Shown: positions 24,102-33,086, counted from the first letter of the stretch. The stretch: DNA of 64,000 nucleotides from Streptomyces sp. B1I3 (GCF_030816615.1 NZ_JAUSYD010000001.1:6842501-6906500), one strand, 5' to 3'. The notes: generated from the letters alone by a model not told the origin. Made by a program: numbers and translations.

Positions 24102-24767
24102 ATGACGACACGCGCCGCCCTCCTGATCCTCGCCGACGGCCGGTTCCCCGCCGGGGGCCACGCCCACTCCGGCGGGGCCGAACCGGCCGTCAAGGCGGGA
24201 CACATCCGCGACGCCCGGGACCTGGCGGACTTCTGCCTGGGCCGGCTCCACACCACCGGACTCACCGCGGCGGCACTCGCCGCCGCGGCGGCCCGCGGAC
24301 TCGACCCGCTCGCCCTCGACGAGGCCGCCGACGCCCGGACTCCGTCGCCCGCGCTGCGGACCGTGGCGCGCAAGCTCGGCCGCCAGCTCATGCGGGCCGC
24401 GCGGGCCACCTGGCCCAGCCCCGAGCTCGACGCGCTCGCGGCAGCCCGGCCCCGCGGCGCCCATCAGCCCGTCGTGCTCGGTCTCACCGCACGCGCGGCG
24501 GGCCTGGGCCCCGAGGACGTCGCACACTGCGCCGCGTACGAATCCGTCAGCGGCCCGGCCACCGCCGTGGTCCGGCTTCTCTCCCTGGACCCGTTCGAGG
24601 CCACCGCCGTCCTCGCCCGTCTCGCACCCGCACTCGACCGGGTCGCCGAACAGGCCGCCGCAGCCGCCCGGAAGGGCGTCGGCGCGCTGCCCGCCGCCTC
24701 CGCCCCGCTCCTCGACATCACCGCCGAGGCGCACGCGGCCTGGCCGGTACGCCTGTTCGCGTCCTGA
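24102..24767 (+). CDS. ureF: Urease accessory protein UreF
   Basis: A 221-residue helical protein that, with UreD, docks UreG on apo-urease and gates GTP hydrolysis. ILADGRFPAGGHAHSGGAEP near the N-terminus matches the UreF LxDxxFPxGxFxHSxGLE motif in its actinobacterial form. RKLGRQLMRAARATWPSPEL and EDVAHCAAYESVSGPATAVV follow. Chosen ATG 24102 lies 17 bp after ureC; the frame continues upstream only as a shadow of ureC. The family is weakly conserved, so context carries weight. Confidence 0.93.
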   Translation: MTTRAALLILADGRFPAGGHAHSGGAEPAVKAGHIRDARDLADFCLGRLHTTGLTAAALAAAAARGLDPLALDEAADARTPSPALRTVARKLGRQLMRAARATWPSPELDALAAARPRGAHQPVVLGLTARAAGLGPEDVAHCAAYESVSGPATAVVRLLSLDPFEATAVLARLAPALDRVAEQAAAAARKGVGALPAASAPLLDITAEAHAAWPVRLFAS

Positions 24768-24800
24768 ATCCCCTGCCCATCCCCACCAGGAGCCGCACCC

Positions 24801-25478
24801 ATGCACCTCGATCACACCCACCACGGCCCCGCAGCGGTCAGCGCCGACGCCGTACGCCCCGACGGAGCCCGGCGCGCCCTGCGCATCGGCCTCGGCGGAC
24901 CCGTCGGATCCGGGAAGACCGCGACCGTCGCAGCCCTCTGCCGCGCCCTGCGCGACCGGCTGTCCATCGCCGTCGTCACCAACGACATCTACACCCAGGA
25001 GGACGCCGCCTTCCTGCTCCGCAACGCTGTGCTGCCACCCGAGCGCATCCAGGCCGTGGAGACCGGGGCCTGCCCCCACACCGCCATCCGCGACGACATC
25101 TCCGCCAACCTCGAAGCCGTCGAGGACCTGGAGGACTCCGTCGGCCCGCTCGACCTGATCCTCGTCGAGTCCGGCGGCGACAACCTCACCGCCACGTTCT
25201 CCAAGGGGCTCGTGGACGCCCAGATCTTCGTGATCGATGTCGCGGGTGGCGACGACATCCCGCGCAAGGGCGGCCCCGGCGTGACCACCGCCGACCTCCT
25301 CGTCATCAACAAGACCGACCTGGCCCCGTACGTCGGCTCCGACCTGGAGCGAATGGCTCTCGACGCCGCCGCCCAGCGGGGTGAACTCCCGGTCCTCTTC
25401 ACCTCCCTGACCACCGTGGACGGCGTCGCGCCCGTGGCCGACTGGGTGCGGGCGCAGCTCGCCGCCTGGACCGCATGA
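24801..25478 (+). CDS. ureG: Urease accessory GTPase UreG
   Basis: A 225-residue SIMIBI GTPase that delivers Ni to urease. P-loop GLGGPVGSGKTA, the metal-binding ETGACPHTAIRDD (Cys-Pro-His), VESGGDNL and the guanine-specific NKTD in LLVINKTDLA are present. The N-terminus MHLDHTHHG carries four histidines. The cluster has no ureE, and a His-rich UreG may take over Ni storage or delivery (inference). 33 bp after ureF; overlaps ureD by four bases. Confidence 0.97.
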   Translation: MHLDHTHHGPAAVSADAVRPDGARRALRIGLGGPVGSGKTATVAALCRALRDRLSIAVVTNDIYTQEDAAFLLRNAVLPPERIQAVETGACPHTAIRDDISANLEAVEDLEDSVGPLDLILVESGGDNLTATFSKGLVDAQIFVIDVAGGDDIPRKGGPGVTTADLLVINKTDLAPYVGSDLERMALDAAAQRGELPVLFTSLTTVDGVAPVADWVRAQLAAWTA

Positions 25479-26242
25479 GCGTCGAGGCCACCGCCCGGAT
25501 CACCGCGGTCCCCGACGGCCGCGGCTCCACCGCTCTGCCCGTACTGGAGAGCGACGGGCCGCTCGCCGTGCGCCGCACCAGAGCCCTCGAGGCCGCGTTC
25601 GCGCGCGTCACCGTCGTCGGCGCGATGAGCGCGCCCCTCGGCGGGGACCGGCTGACCATCGAGGCGCGGGCCGACGCCGGGGCCCGGCTGCTGGTGGACT
25701 CCGCCGCAGCGACCGTGGCGCTCCCGGGCCCCGGGCCGGACGCGGGCCCCGCGTCGTACGACATGAGACTGAGCGTGGGGGAGGGGGCGGTGCTCCGCTG
25801 GCTTCCCGAGCAGCTCGTCTCCGCCCACGGCAGCGAGCTCGCCATGACCACACACGTCGAACTCGCCGCCGGGGCGAGTCTGGTGCTGCGGGAGGAGCAG
25901 ATCCTGGGCCGGTACGGTGAGAACACGGGCAGCCTCTCCACCCGGCTGACGGTCCACCTGGCCGGACGGCCGCTGCTGGACCAGCAACTGGCGTACGGGC
26001 CCGCCGCACCCGGCGGCTGGGACGGCACGGCCGTTCTGGGCGGTCACCGGGCCGTCGGCCAACTCCTGCTCGTCGACCCCGCGTTCCAGGACAGACCTCC
26101 TGGTCCGCGACCTCTCGGCCCCAGTGCCGTGCTCACCCCGCTGGCCGGACCCGCCGTGCTGATGACGGCGCTCGCCGCCGACGCCCGGCTGCTGCGTGGC
26201 GTACTGGACGAGGCACTGCACGAGCTGTCCCACGGAGCGTGA
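25475..26242 (+). CDS. ureD: Urease accessory protein UreD
   Basis: A 255-residue beta-rich scaffold (UreH/UreD family) of the activation complex. PLGGDRLTIEARADAGARLL, LPEQLVSAHGSELAMTTHVE and LREEQILGRYGE match the family. It starts within the ureG stop (ATGA) and ends the operon. No ureE follows. Confidence 0.92.
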   Translation: MSVEATARITAVPDGRGSTALPVLESDGPLAVRRTRALEAAFARVTVVGAMSAPLGGDRLTIEARADAGARLLVDSAAATVALPGPGPDAGPASYDMRLSVGEGAVLRWLPEQLVSAHGSELAMTTHVELAAGASLVLREEQILGRYGENTGSLSTRLTVHLAGRPLLDQQLAYGPAAPGGWDGTAVLGGHRAVGQLLLVDPAFQDRPPGPRPLGPSAVLTPLAGPAVLMTALAADARLLRGVLDEALHELSHGA

Positions 26243-26567
26243 ACGGCCCGCCGGGTCCGGGCGGTGTCCGCGGAGCCCGCGAGCCCGCCGACGGCGCCCG
26301 GCGCGGCACCGCCCGGAGCGGGTGACACACCCCCACCATGCCGCCGGCACGGCGCTGCGGCGCCCTGCCGCGCCCGCACCGCACGCCGCGGGCCGGTCGG
26401 CCCTGCTGCCCATGGTTCGCTCAGCGGGACGCGGAGCACCGGTTATTGGTTCGGTAAAGAAACACGTGTACGCCCTGTTCTCAGCAACCCCACAGACGAA
26501 AGGATCCGCTGGACGCACGAACACCTGCGCCGCCGCGAGCGGCGCACCACCCAGGGGGAGGTTCCAC
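26243..26567 (+). other. Intergenic region upstream of the secreted peptidase
   Basis: The left 170 bp is GC-rich without recognisable signals. The right part (26438-26505: GGTTATTGGTTCGG, TAAAGAAACACGTG) is relatively AT-rich and should contain the peptidase promoter, followed by a leader with GGGGGAGG before the TTG start. No gene is seen. Confidence 0.45.
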
Positions 26568-28145
26568 TTGAGACGCACAGCAGTGCTCGGCTCGGCCGGC
26601 ACTCTGATCGCGGGCACGCTCATAGCGGGCGCGATAGCCGCGCCCGCCGCAAGCGCCGACAGCCGTCACCACGGCAACCCGGAGGCGCGCGGCGTACAGC
26701 TCGCCGCAGCCCGGGCGGAGAGAGCCGGCATCGACTGGACGGACTGTCCGGCCGACTGGGCGATCTCCGCGCCCATCCAGTGCGGTTGGGTGACCGTGCC
26801 GCTCGACTACGCGAAGCCGAGCGGCAAGCAGATCCGACTCGCCGTCGACCGTCACGTCAGCACGGGCACGAAGGCCGAGCGTCAGGGGGCACTCCTCTAC
26901 AACCCCGGGGGCCCCGGCGGCTCCGGCATGGCGTTCCCGAAGCGCATCGTCACCAAGAACCCGCTGTGGGCGAACACCGCGAAGGCATACGACTTCGTCG
27001 GCTTCGACCCGCGTGGTGTCGGCCACTCGGCACCGATCTCCTGTGTGGATCCGCAGGAGTTCGTCAAGGCGCCGAAGGCCGACCCGGTGCCCGACGACGA
27101 GGCCGACAAGCGGGCGCAGCGCAAGCTCGCCGCCGAGTACGCGGACGGCTGCGCCGAACGCAGCGGCGACATGCTGCCGCACATGACCACGCCCAACACC
27201 GCTCGCGACCTGGATGTCATCCGTGCCGCGCTCGGTGAGAGGAAGCTCAACTTCCTGGGCGTCTCCTACGGCACCTACCTGGGCGCGGTCTACGGCACCC
27301 TCTTCCCGGACCACGTACGCCGCATGGTCGTCGACAGCGTGGTGAACCCCGAGAAGAGCAACATCTGGTACGAGGCCAACCTCAACCAGGACATCGCCTT
27401 CCAGACCCGGTGGGACGACTGGAAGGCGTGGGTCGCAAAGAACGACGCCGCCTACCACATCGGCGACACCCCTGAGAAGGTCGAGCAGGCGTGGCTGACG
27501 CTGCGCGCGGCGGCCAAGAAGAACCCGATCGGGGGCCTCGTCGGACCCGCCGAGCTCATCGGCTTCTTCCAGAGCGCTCCGTACTACGACTCCGCCTGGG
27601 CGCCCGTCGCCCGGACGTGGAGCGAGTACCTGGGTGGCGACACCCAGGCGCTGATCGACGCGGCGGCGCCCGACCTGTCGGACGTCGCGGGCAACGCGTC
27701 CTCGGAGAACAGCAACGCCGTGTACACGGCGGTGGAGTGCGCGGACGCCAAGTGGCCCACCAGCTGGCGGAAGTGGGACCGCGACAACACCCGGCTGCAC
27801 GAGGATCACCCGTTCATGACCTGGGCCAACGCCTGGATGAACCTCCCTTGTGCGACCTGGCCGTCCAGGCAGCAGACCCCGCTGGACGTCCGCACCGGCA
27901 AGGGACTGCCTCCGGTGCTGATCGTGCAGTCCACCCGTGACGCCGCCACTCCGTACGAGGGCGCCGTCGAACTGCACCAGCGCTTCAAGGGCTCCCGCCT
28001 CATCACCGAGAAGGGCGCCGGTTCCCACGGTGTCACCGGACTGGTCAACCCCTGCGTCAACGAGCGGGTGGACACCTATCTGCTCACCGGGAAGACCGAC
28101 CGGCGCGACGTGACGTGCACCCCGCACGCCACCCCGAAGCCGTGA
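26568..28145 (+). CDS. Secreted tripeptidyl aminopeptidase (alpha/beta hydrolase, S33)
   Basis: A 525-residue exported serine peptidase. The signal peptide begins LRRTAVLGSAGTLIAG and ends near AAPAASA. The mature part has GGPGGSGMAF (oxyanion loop), the nucleophile elbow GVSYGTYLG with Ser233, and a C-terminal TAP-like domain with STRDAATP (Asp) and GAGSHGV (His). The family (SlpD/SlpE/Tap of Streptomyces) removes tripeptides from secreted protein N-termini. Start TTG 26568 is chosen because GGGGGAGG sits six bases upstream and it begins the signal peptide. Transcribed apart from urease, and ends at a perfect hairpin. Confidence 0.93.
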   Translation: MRRTAVLGSAGTLIAGTLIAGAIAAPAASADSRHHGNPEARGVQLAAARAERAGIDWTDCPADWAISAPIQCGWVTVPLDYAKPSGKQIRLAVDRHVSTGTKAERQGALLYNPGGPGGSGMAFPKRIVTKNPLWANTAKAYDFVGFDPRGVGHSAPISCVDPQEFVKAPKADPVPDDEADKRAQRKLAAEYADGCAERSGDMLPHMTTPNTARDLDVIRAALGERKLNFLGVSYGTYLGAVYGTLFPDHVRRMVVDSVVNPEKSNIWYEANLNQDIAFQTRWDDWKAWVAKNDAAYHIGDTPEKVEQAWLTLRAAAKKNPIGGLVGPAELIGFFQSAPYYDSAWAPVARTWSEYLGGDTQALIDAAAPDLSDVAGNASSENSNAVYTAVECADAKWPTSWRKWDRDNTRLHEDHPFMTWANAWMNLPCATWPSRQQTPLDVRTGKGLPPVLIVQSTRDAATPYEGAVELHQRFKGSRLITEKGAGSHGVTGLVNPCVNERVDTYLLTGKTDRRDVTCTPHATPKP

Positions 28146-28164
28146 CCGGCCGCTGACACCCCAG

Positions 28165-28192
28165 GGGCGGCCGGACCCAGGTCCGGCCGCCC
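28165..28192 (+). terminator. Perfect 12-bp hairpin after the peptidase gene
   Basis: GGGCGGCCGGAC (28165-28176) pairs perfectly with GTCCGGCCGCCC (28181-28192) across CCAG, 20 bp past the stop codon. Probably bidirectional, as the next gene converges on it. Confidence 0.85.
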
Positions 28193-28264
28193 TCACCGGC
28201 CCCGGCTCAGGCCGGTTCACCGGCTGCCTCCGGTCCGCCTCGCCGCCCTCGCTCCGCCCCGGCC

Positions 28265-29314
28265 TCACCGCTCCCCGAACCAGGCGTCCTCCGCGGCGTA
28301 GTCGAAGAGGTCGCCGTGCGGGTCGTACGCCGCGGCCATCGCGGGGAACGCGGCACGCCAGTCGTCGTCGTACCGCCGCAGCCGTCCGGTCAGCCACTCG
28401 ACCGTCGCCGGCAGCGACTCGGCATAGCCCGTCACCGGCACGTATCCCAACTCCCGCTCGGCGGCCGACATGTCGTAGACGACCGGATGCTCCGCGGTCC
28501 AGGGGGTACGGCCCAGGCCCGCCTGCGGGGCGGCCGGCTCCAGCAGGACCGTCTCGCTCCGCCACCCCATGACCGCGTCGACCGCCTCGCCGATCTCGGC
28601 GACGGTCGGGGCGTAAGGATCCGCGGCGTTGAGCACCCGCGTGCCGGGCCGCAGAGCCGCGAGCCGCACCAGTTCGGCGATGTTGGAGACATGGGCCGGG
28701 CCGAACCTGCTCGTTCCACCATGGGCGAGCACCCGGCGACGACGGCCGTCGAGCACCCGCTTGACGAAGTACAGCTCGCGCGGCGTACGACCGTGCGGAC
28801 CGTGGACAGCGCCCGCGCGCAACACGGTCACCGGCAGCCGGGCGGAGGCGGCTATGAGGGCCTGCTCCCATGCGATCTTGCGCGTGCCGTAGGTCGCCGG
28901 GCCGGGCGCGACCGTCGGACAGTCCTCGGGGATGGGCACCGGGTACTGCGGGAAGCCGCCGGGCTCGTCCTGCGTGTCGAAGCTGCGGCCCCGGCCGTCC
29001 GCGTACACGGCGCCGCTGGAGATGGCGACCGCCGAACCGATCCGGTCCGAGAGGCGCGTCAGCTGTGCGGCGTGCTCCTCGCCGAAGGCGATCATGTCGA
29101 CCAGGACGTCACAGCCGTCGCCCAGTGCCGTGGCGAGCGCGCCCTTCTCACCGCGGTCGAGTAATGCGACGCGCACGTCCGCGTCCCAGGTGCTGTCGCG
29201 ACGGCCCCCGCGCGAGGCGGCCGTCACCTCCCAGCCGTCCCGTGTCAGGGCGCGCACCGTGGCCCGCCCGATCTGCCCCGTGGCACCCAGTACGAACGCT
29301 CGTCCTCTGCTCAT
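28265..29314 (-). CDS. NAD(P)-dependent epimerase/reductase (SDR-type)
   Basis: A 349-residue extended short-chain dehydrogenase. The Rossmann glycine motif is FVLGATGQIGRATV, then VLVDMIAFGEEHAAQLTRLS and YGTRKIAWE (Tyr-x-x-x-Lys catalytic pair). FVKRVLDGRRRRVLAHGG and ADPYAPTVAEIGEAVDAVMG follow the isoflavone-reductase-like or UDP-sugar epimerase pattern. Substrate unknown. Start ATG 29314. No operon partner; the peptidase gene converges from the left. Confidence 0.87.
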   Translation of the reverse strand: MSRGRAFVLGATGQIGRATVRALTRDGWEVTAASRGGRRDSTWDADVRVALLDRGEKGALATALGDGCDVLVDMIAFGEEHAAQLTRLSDRIGSAVAISSGAVYADGRGRSFDTQDEPGGFPQYPVPIPEDCPTVAPGPATYGTRKIAWEQALIAASARLPVTVLRAGAVHGPHGRTPRELYFVKRVLDGRRRRVLAHGGTSRFGPAHVSNIAELVRLAALRPGTRVLNAADPYAPTVAEIGEAVDAVMGWRSETVLLEPAAPQAGLGRTPWTAEHPVVYDMSAAERELGYVPVTGYAESLPATVEWLTGRLRRYDDDWRAAFPAMAAAYDPHGDLFDYAAEDAWFGER

Positions 29315-29379
29315 GCGGGAACGCTACGGCGATCGCGTCCCGCCCGGCCAGGGTGATCGGCCGACAGCAGATTCTTCGC

Positions 29380-30093
29380 TCAGCGTTGCCGGCGCGGGAA
29401 CTTCCTGGGCTGCTCGGCAGTGTGCGCGGCCTTCACCTTGGACGCGTACTCATCGACGTACTCCTGGTCGGACAGGCCGAGGATGGCGTACATGATCTCG
29501 TCCGTGACCGCCCGGATCGCTGCCTTCTGGTCCTCCAGGCCGGCATAGCGGGAGAAGTCCAGCGGCTTCCCGAAGCGGATGGTGACCTGCTTGATCCGGG
29601 GCATGGTCTGCCCAGGCGGCTGGATCTCGAAGGTGCCGACCATCGCGCAGGGAATCACCGGGACCCCCGCCCTGATCGCCATGACCGCGACCCCGACCTT
29701 GCCCTTGTACAGCCGTCCGTCGTGGGAACGGGTGCCCTCCGGATAGATGCCGAGCAGTTCCCCCCTGCTCAGCACCCCCAGCCCTTCACGGATCGCCGCC
29801 TGTCCCGCCTCCTTGCCCGATCGGTCCACCGGAATCTGGCCGATGCTGTGGAAGAAGGCCGCAGTGAGCCGCCCCTTGATGCCGGGACCGGTGAAGTACT
29901 CGGCCTTGGCGAGGAAGGTGATCCGGCGCTTGATGATCGCGGGCATCAGGAAGTGGTCGGAGAACGACAGGTGATTGCCCGCGACGATGGCCGCCCCGTC
30001 CTCGGGAATGTGTTCCAGCCCTTCGATGCGGGGCCGGAACACCAGACGGAGCAGGGGCCCCAGGACGACGTACTTGAGCAGGTAGTAGAACAC
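29380..30093 (-). CDS. 1-acyl-glycerol-3-phosphate acyltransferase (PlsC family)
   Basis: A 237-residue membrane-associated acyltransferase. The catalytic HX4D box is NHLSFSDH (His41, Asp46), the substrate motif is GIYPEGTRSHDG (about 116-127), and VPVIPCAMVGTFEI is block IV. Makes phosphatidic acid or acylates a related acceptor. GTG 30093 is preferred over an upstream ATG because GGGGAGA precedes it and the protein starts directly with the membrane-facing VFYYLLKYVVLGPLLRLVF. Confidence 0.9.
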   Translation of the reverse strand: MFYYLLKYVVLGPLLRLVFRPRIEGLEHIPEDGAAIVAGNHLSFSDHFLMPAIIKRRITFLAKAEYFTGPGIKGRLTAAFFHSIGQIPVDRSGKEAGQAAIREGLGVLSRGELLGIYPEGTRSHDGRLYKGKVGVAVMAIRAGVPVIPCAMVGTFEIQPPGQTMPRIKQVTIRFGKPLDFSRYAGLEDQKAAIRAVTDEIMYAILGLSDQEYVDEYASKVKAAHTAEQPRKFPRRQR

Positions 30094-30661
30094 GATCTCT
30101 CCCCAAGTCTGCTGGATCGGGCCATGCGGTCGCGCTCTGTCAGGACACGGGAGACTCCTACGGCATCTCGGACCCGCCACCCGTCTCCGCCGATCGATCG
30201 TAGCCCGGTATCGGGCAGCTTCGACCGGGGATGCGTGCCACCGGCGACGGCGAAGGGCGGCTCGGCCATCCGAGGCCCTGGTCGCCCGGGGGCCGCGGCA
30301 AGACGCGCCGGAACGCGGCGACCGACCCGGACACCGGGGCAGAGGGAGAGCGGGGGAGGGCGGGGCAGACCCTCCCCGCCGAGCGGATCATGCGGGGCGG
30401 ACCAGGGGAAGACGCGCGGACGGGCCAGGAGCAGGGTCTGCCGCAGCCGCAGCCGCAGCCGCAGCCGCAGCCGCACACCGCAGGGCCGTACGGTTCGCGC
30501 TCGACCGACGGCCGTGCCGGACAGCGCTCAGGTGGAAGAACCGACGAGTTCCGGAACGCCTCCTACGCGGCCGCCCTCGAGGCGAACCACCGCGGACCCC
30601 GGACGAGGCCGCCGGCAGCGGCCCCGTGCCGGTGCCGCTGCCGGAGCGCTCGGGCGCCGGC
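30094..30661. other. Intergenic region, no supported gene
   Basis: Over 560 bp. A plus-strand frame (from 30231) and several minus-strand frames cross it, but they are low-complexity (poly Pro-Gln or Arg-Leu) because of a hexanucleotide repeat, and they lack ribosome binding sites. The left end must hold the acyltransferase promoter. Confidence 0.5.
30441..30476. repeat. CCGCAG hexanucleotide repeat
   Basis: Five perfect copies of CCGCAG (30441-30470) followed by one imperfect copy (CCGCAC) in non-coding DNA. Such tracts can vary by slippage. Confidence 0.9.
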
Positions 30662-30820
30662 TCAGGTGTCCCGGGTGGCGAGCATGCCCAGGGTGGCCAG
30701 CCCCAGCACCACCCAGCCGAACCAGAGCCAGCCGTTGCTCCCCAGCGCCACCGTGTACGCCGTCACCGCGACGAGCGTTCCCACGGTGAGCACTCCCATG
30801 GTCTTCGTGGATCCGGGCAT
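30662..30820 (-). CDS. Small membrane protein (52 residues)
   Basis: ATG 30820 has GAGGAG nine bases upstream. The product starts MPGSTKTMGVLTVGTLVAVT, continues through a hydrophobic stretch and WLWFGWVVLGLATLGML, and ends ATRDT. This gives two predicted membrane helices with short cytoplasmic ends. Codon use is normal. It lies 66 bp downstream of, and on the same strand as, the CtaG-like gene, so a shared transcript is plausible. No known function; similar tiny membrane proteins neighbour cytochrome-assembly genes in streptomycetes, but I cannot name a family. Confidence 0.65.
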   Translation of the reverse strand: MPGSTKTMGVLTVGTLVAVTAYTVALGSNGWLWFGWVVLGLATLGMLATRDT

Positions 30821-30886
30821 GAGCACACGCTCCTCACCGGCCGCACGGCCGTTGCAGCCATGGTCACCCCGCAGGCACCTTCGCCG

Positions 30887-31837
30887 CTACTGTCCGCGGG
30901 CCTGCAATGAGGCGAGATACGCGTTGTACGCGTTCAGCTCCTGGTCGCCGTCCCTGTCCGCCGCACGGTCGGAGCGCTTGGCCGTCCGCTGCTCGGAGCG
31001 GTACCACTGGAAGACCAGCGCGATCAGCACCAGGACGGACGGGATCTCGCTGAAGGCCCAGGCGATGCCCCCCGCCGCGGACTGGTCGCTCAGCGCGTCG
31101 ACGCCGAGGGAGGCCGGGGGGTTCTCGTACGCCCGGACCATCGGCTGGCTGGCCATCATCAGCGCGATGCCGAAGAACGCGTGGAACGGCATACCGGCGA
31201 AGAGCTCCAGCATCCGCATCACGTACCCGGGCCGGTGCGGTCCGGGGTCGACGCCCATGATCGGCCAGAAGAACACCAGGCCGACCGCCAGGAAGTGCAC
31301 CATCATCGCGATGTGGCCGGTCTTCGAGCCCATCAGGAAGTCGAAGAGGGGGGTGAAGTAGAGGCCGTACAGGCTCGCGATGAAGAGGGGGATCGTGAAC
31401 ACCGGATGGGTGATGACCTTCATGTAACGGCTGTGGAGCAGCTTGAGCAGCAGCTCGCGCGGACCGGTGCGGCCCCGCCCCGCCACCGGCAGCGCCCGCA
31501 GCGCCAGCGTCACCGGGGCGCCCAGGAGCAGCAGGATCGGCGAGACCATGCTGATGACCATGTGCTGCACCATGTGGACGCTGAACATGACCATGCCGTA
31601 GTCATTGAGCCGCGTGCACATGGCCAGGGCGATCGACAGCACGCCGAGCACGAAGAACACCAGCCGGTTGACCGGCCAGCCGTCGCCCCGCCTGCGCAGG
31701 CGCAGCACCCCGTAGCCGTAGAGGGCCAGCGCGGCGACGCAGCCGATCAGGAAGAACGGGTCCGCGGAGAATTCGAGCCCACGTCCCAGCGTGAACGGCG
31801 GCAGATCCATGTTCGTGCCGTGCCCGCTGTGCTCCAT
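30887..31837 (-). CDS. Cytochrome c oxidase assembly factor CtaG/Caa3-like membrane protein
   Basis: A 316-residue integral membrane protein of the caa3_CtaG family, with about seven hydrophobic segments. MVMFSVHMVQHMVISMVSPI contains the conserved His-rich helix, LPPFTLGRGLEFSADPFFLI is the usual N-terminal loop, and GMPFHAFFGIALMMASQ is the late motif. Members act in copper delivery to, or assembly of, caa3 oxidase. The N-terminus MEHSGHGTNM is His-rich. Start ATG 31837 with GGGAG upstream. C-terminal tail is charged. Separated from pfkA by a strong hairpin. Confidence 0.9.
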   Translation of the reverse strand: MEHSGHGTNMDLPPFTLGRGLEFSADPFFLIGCVAALALYGYGVLRLRRRGDGWPVNRLVFFVLGVLSIALAMCTRLNDYGMVMFSVHMVQHMVISMVSPILLLLGAPVTLALRALPVAGRGRTGPRELLLKLLHSRYMKVITHPVFTIPLFIASLYGLYFTPLFDFLMGSKTGHIAMMVHFLAVGLVFFWPIMGVDPGPHRPGYVMRMLELFAGMPFHAFFGIALMMASQPMVRAYENPPASLGVDALSDQSAAGGIAWAFSEIPSVLVLIALVFQWYRSEQRTAKRSDRAADRDGDQELNAYNAYLASLQARGQ

Positions 31838-31895
31838 CTGTTCACTCCCGCTGGGGACGTCCCCGTTTCGTGCCGGTTGTCCGGTCCAGAGTAGA

Positions 31896-31929
31896 ACTGC
31901 CCCCGGCCGCAGATGCGGCCGGGGGCAGT
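31896..31929 (-). terminator. Perfect 16-bp hairpin after pfkA
   Basis: ACTGCCCCCGGCCGCA (31896-31911) and TGCGGCCGGGGGCAGT (31914-31929) are exact complements around a 2-base centre, 20 bp past the pfkA stop and 59 bp before the CtaG-like start. A clear intrinsic terminator. Confidence 0.88.
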
Positions 31930-31948
31930 CCATGGAGCGCCGCGTCCG

Positions 31949-32974
31949 TCAGAGGACGACCTGTGCCTCGGCGTAACGCTCGGCCGGGACCGTCTTCAGG
32001 GTCTCCACGGCCGCGGCCAGGGGAACCATCCTGATGTCGGTACCGCGTAGCGCCGTCATCATGCCGAATTCGCCGCGGTGCGCCGCCTCCACCGCGTGCC
32101 AGCCGAAGCGGGTGGCGAGGACCCGGTCGTACGCGGTCGGGGTACCACCGCGCTGGACGTGGCCCAGTATCACCGGGCGGGCCTCCTTGCCGAGGCGCTG
32201 CTCGAGCTCGCCGGAGAGCTGCGTCGCGATGCCGGCGAAGCGCTCGTGACCGTAGATGTCCTTCTTGCCCTGGTCGAACTCCATGGAGCCCGCGCGCGGC
32301 TTGGCGCCCTCCGCGACGACGACGATCGCGAACTTCTTGCCGTCCGAGAAGCGCTGACCGACGAGGGCGGTCAGCTCGTCGATGTCGAAGGGCCGCTCGG
32401 GGACCACGATGGCGTGGGCGCCCGCCGCCATGCCCGAGTGCAGGGCGATCCAGCCGGTGTGCCGCCCCATGACCTCGACGATCAGCACCCGCTGGTGCGA
32501 TTCGGCAGTCGTCTTCAAACGGTCGAGCGCCTCCGTCGCGACCCCTACGGCCGTGTCGAAGCCGAACGTCACATCGGTGGAGGCGATGTCGTTGTCGATG
32601 GTCTTGGGCACACCGACGATGGGCAGCCCCGCCTCGGAGAGCAGATTGGCCGCCTTCAGCGTGCCCTCGCCGCCGATGGGGATGATCGCGTCGAGGCCGA
32701 GGTCGGCGACGTGGCCCTTGGCCCGCTCCACGCCGTCACGCAGATGCGCGGGCTGGACCCGGGAGGAGCCGAGAATGGTGCCGCCCCGGGCGAGGATTCC
32801 GCCGACCGCGTCGAGGTCGAGCTTGCGGTAGTCGCACTCGAGGAGGCCCCTCCAGCCGTCGTGGAAGCCGATGACCTCGTCGCTGTGGTCGACCACTGCA
32901 CGGTGCACGACGGAACGGATGACGGCGTTGAGGCCGGGGCAGTCGCCGCCGGAGGTGAGCACACCAATTCGCAT
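31949..32974 (-). CDS. pfkA: 6-phosphofructokinase
   Basis: A 341-residue PFK that phosphorylates fructose-6-P. GVLTSGGDCPGLNAVIR opens the protein, IIPIGGEGTLKAANLL is the nucleotide-binding region, PKTIDNDIASTDVTFGFDTA has the catalytic Asp, and VEVMGRHTGWIALHSGMAAG the sugar-binding block. The nucleotide motif is GGEGT rather than GGDGS. This is typical of the actinobacterial group III ATP-PFKs, several of which are ATP-dependent with altered allostery. ATG 32974; the frame continues upstream but is not protein-like. One of probably three paralogues in a Streptomyces genome. Confidence 0.93.
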   Translation of the reverse strand: MRIGVLTSGGDCPGLNAVIRSVVHRAVVDHSDEVIGFHDGWRGLLECDYRKLDLDAVGGILARGGTILGSSRVQPAHLRDGVERAKGHVADLGLDAIIPIGGEGTLKAANLLSEAGLPIVGVPKTIDNDIASTDVTFGFDTAVGVATEALDRLKTTAESHQRVLIVEVMGRHTGWIALHSGMAAGAHAIVVPERPFDIDELTALVGQRFSDGKKFAIVVVAEGAKPRAGSMEFDQGKKDIYGHERFAGIATQLSGELEQRLGKEARPVILGHVQRGGTPTAYDRVLATRFGWHAVEAAHRGEFGMMTALRGTDIRMVPLAAAVETLKTVPAERYAEAQVVL

Positions 32975-33086
32975 TGCCCGGAGAACCTTTGCAACGTGGG
33001 CCGACGACCGGACCACGTCGTCCGGTTGGATCCCCGCCACCCTACCGGCGCAAGGGGGCGGGACCGAAACCACCGTCCGACTGCTG

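Noticed and set aside
30231..31361. Plus-strand frame across the CCGCAG repeat and the CtaG-like gene
   Set aside because: No ribosome binding site, low-complexity product, and antisense to a clear membrane-protein gene for half its length.
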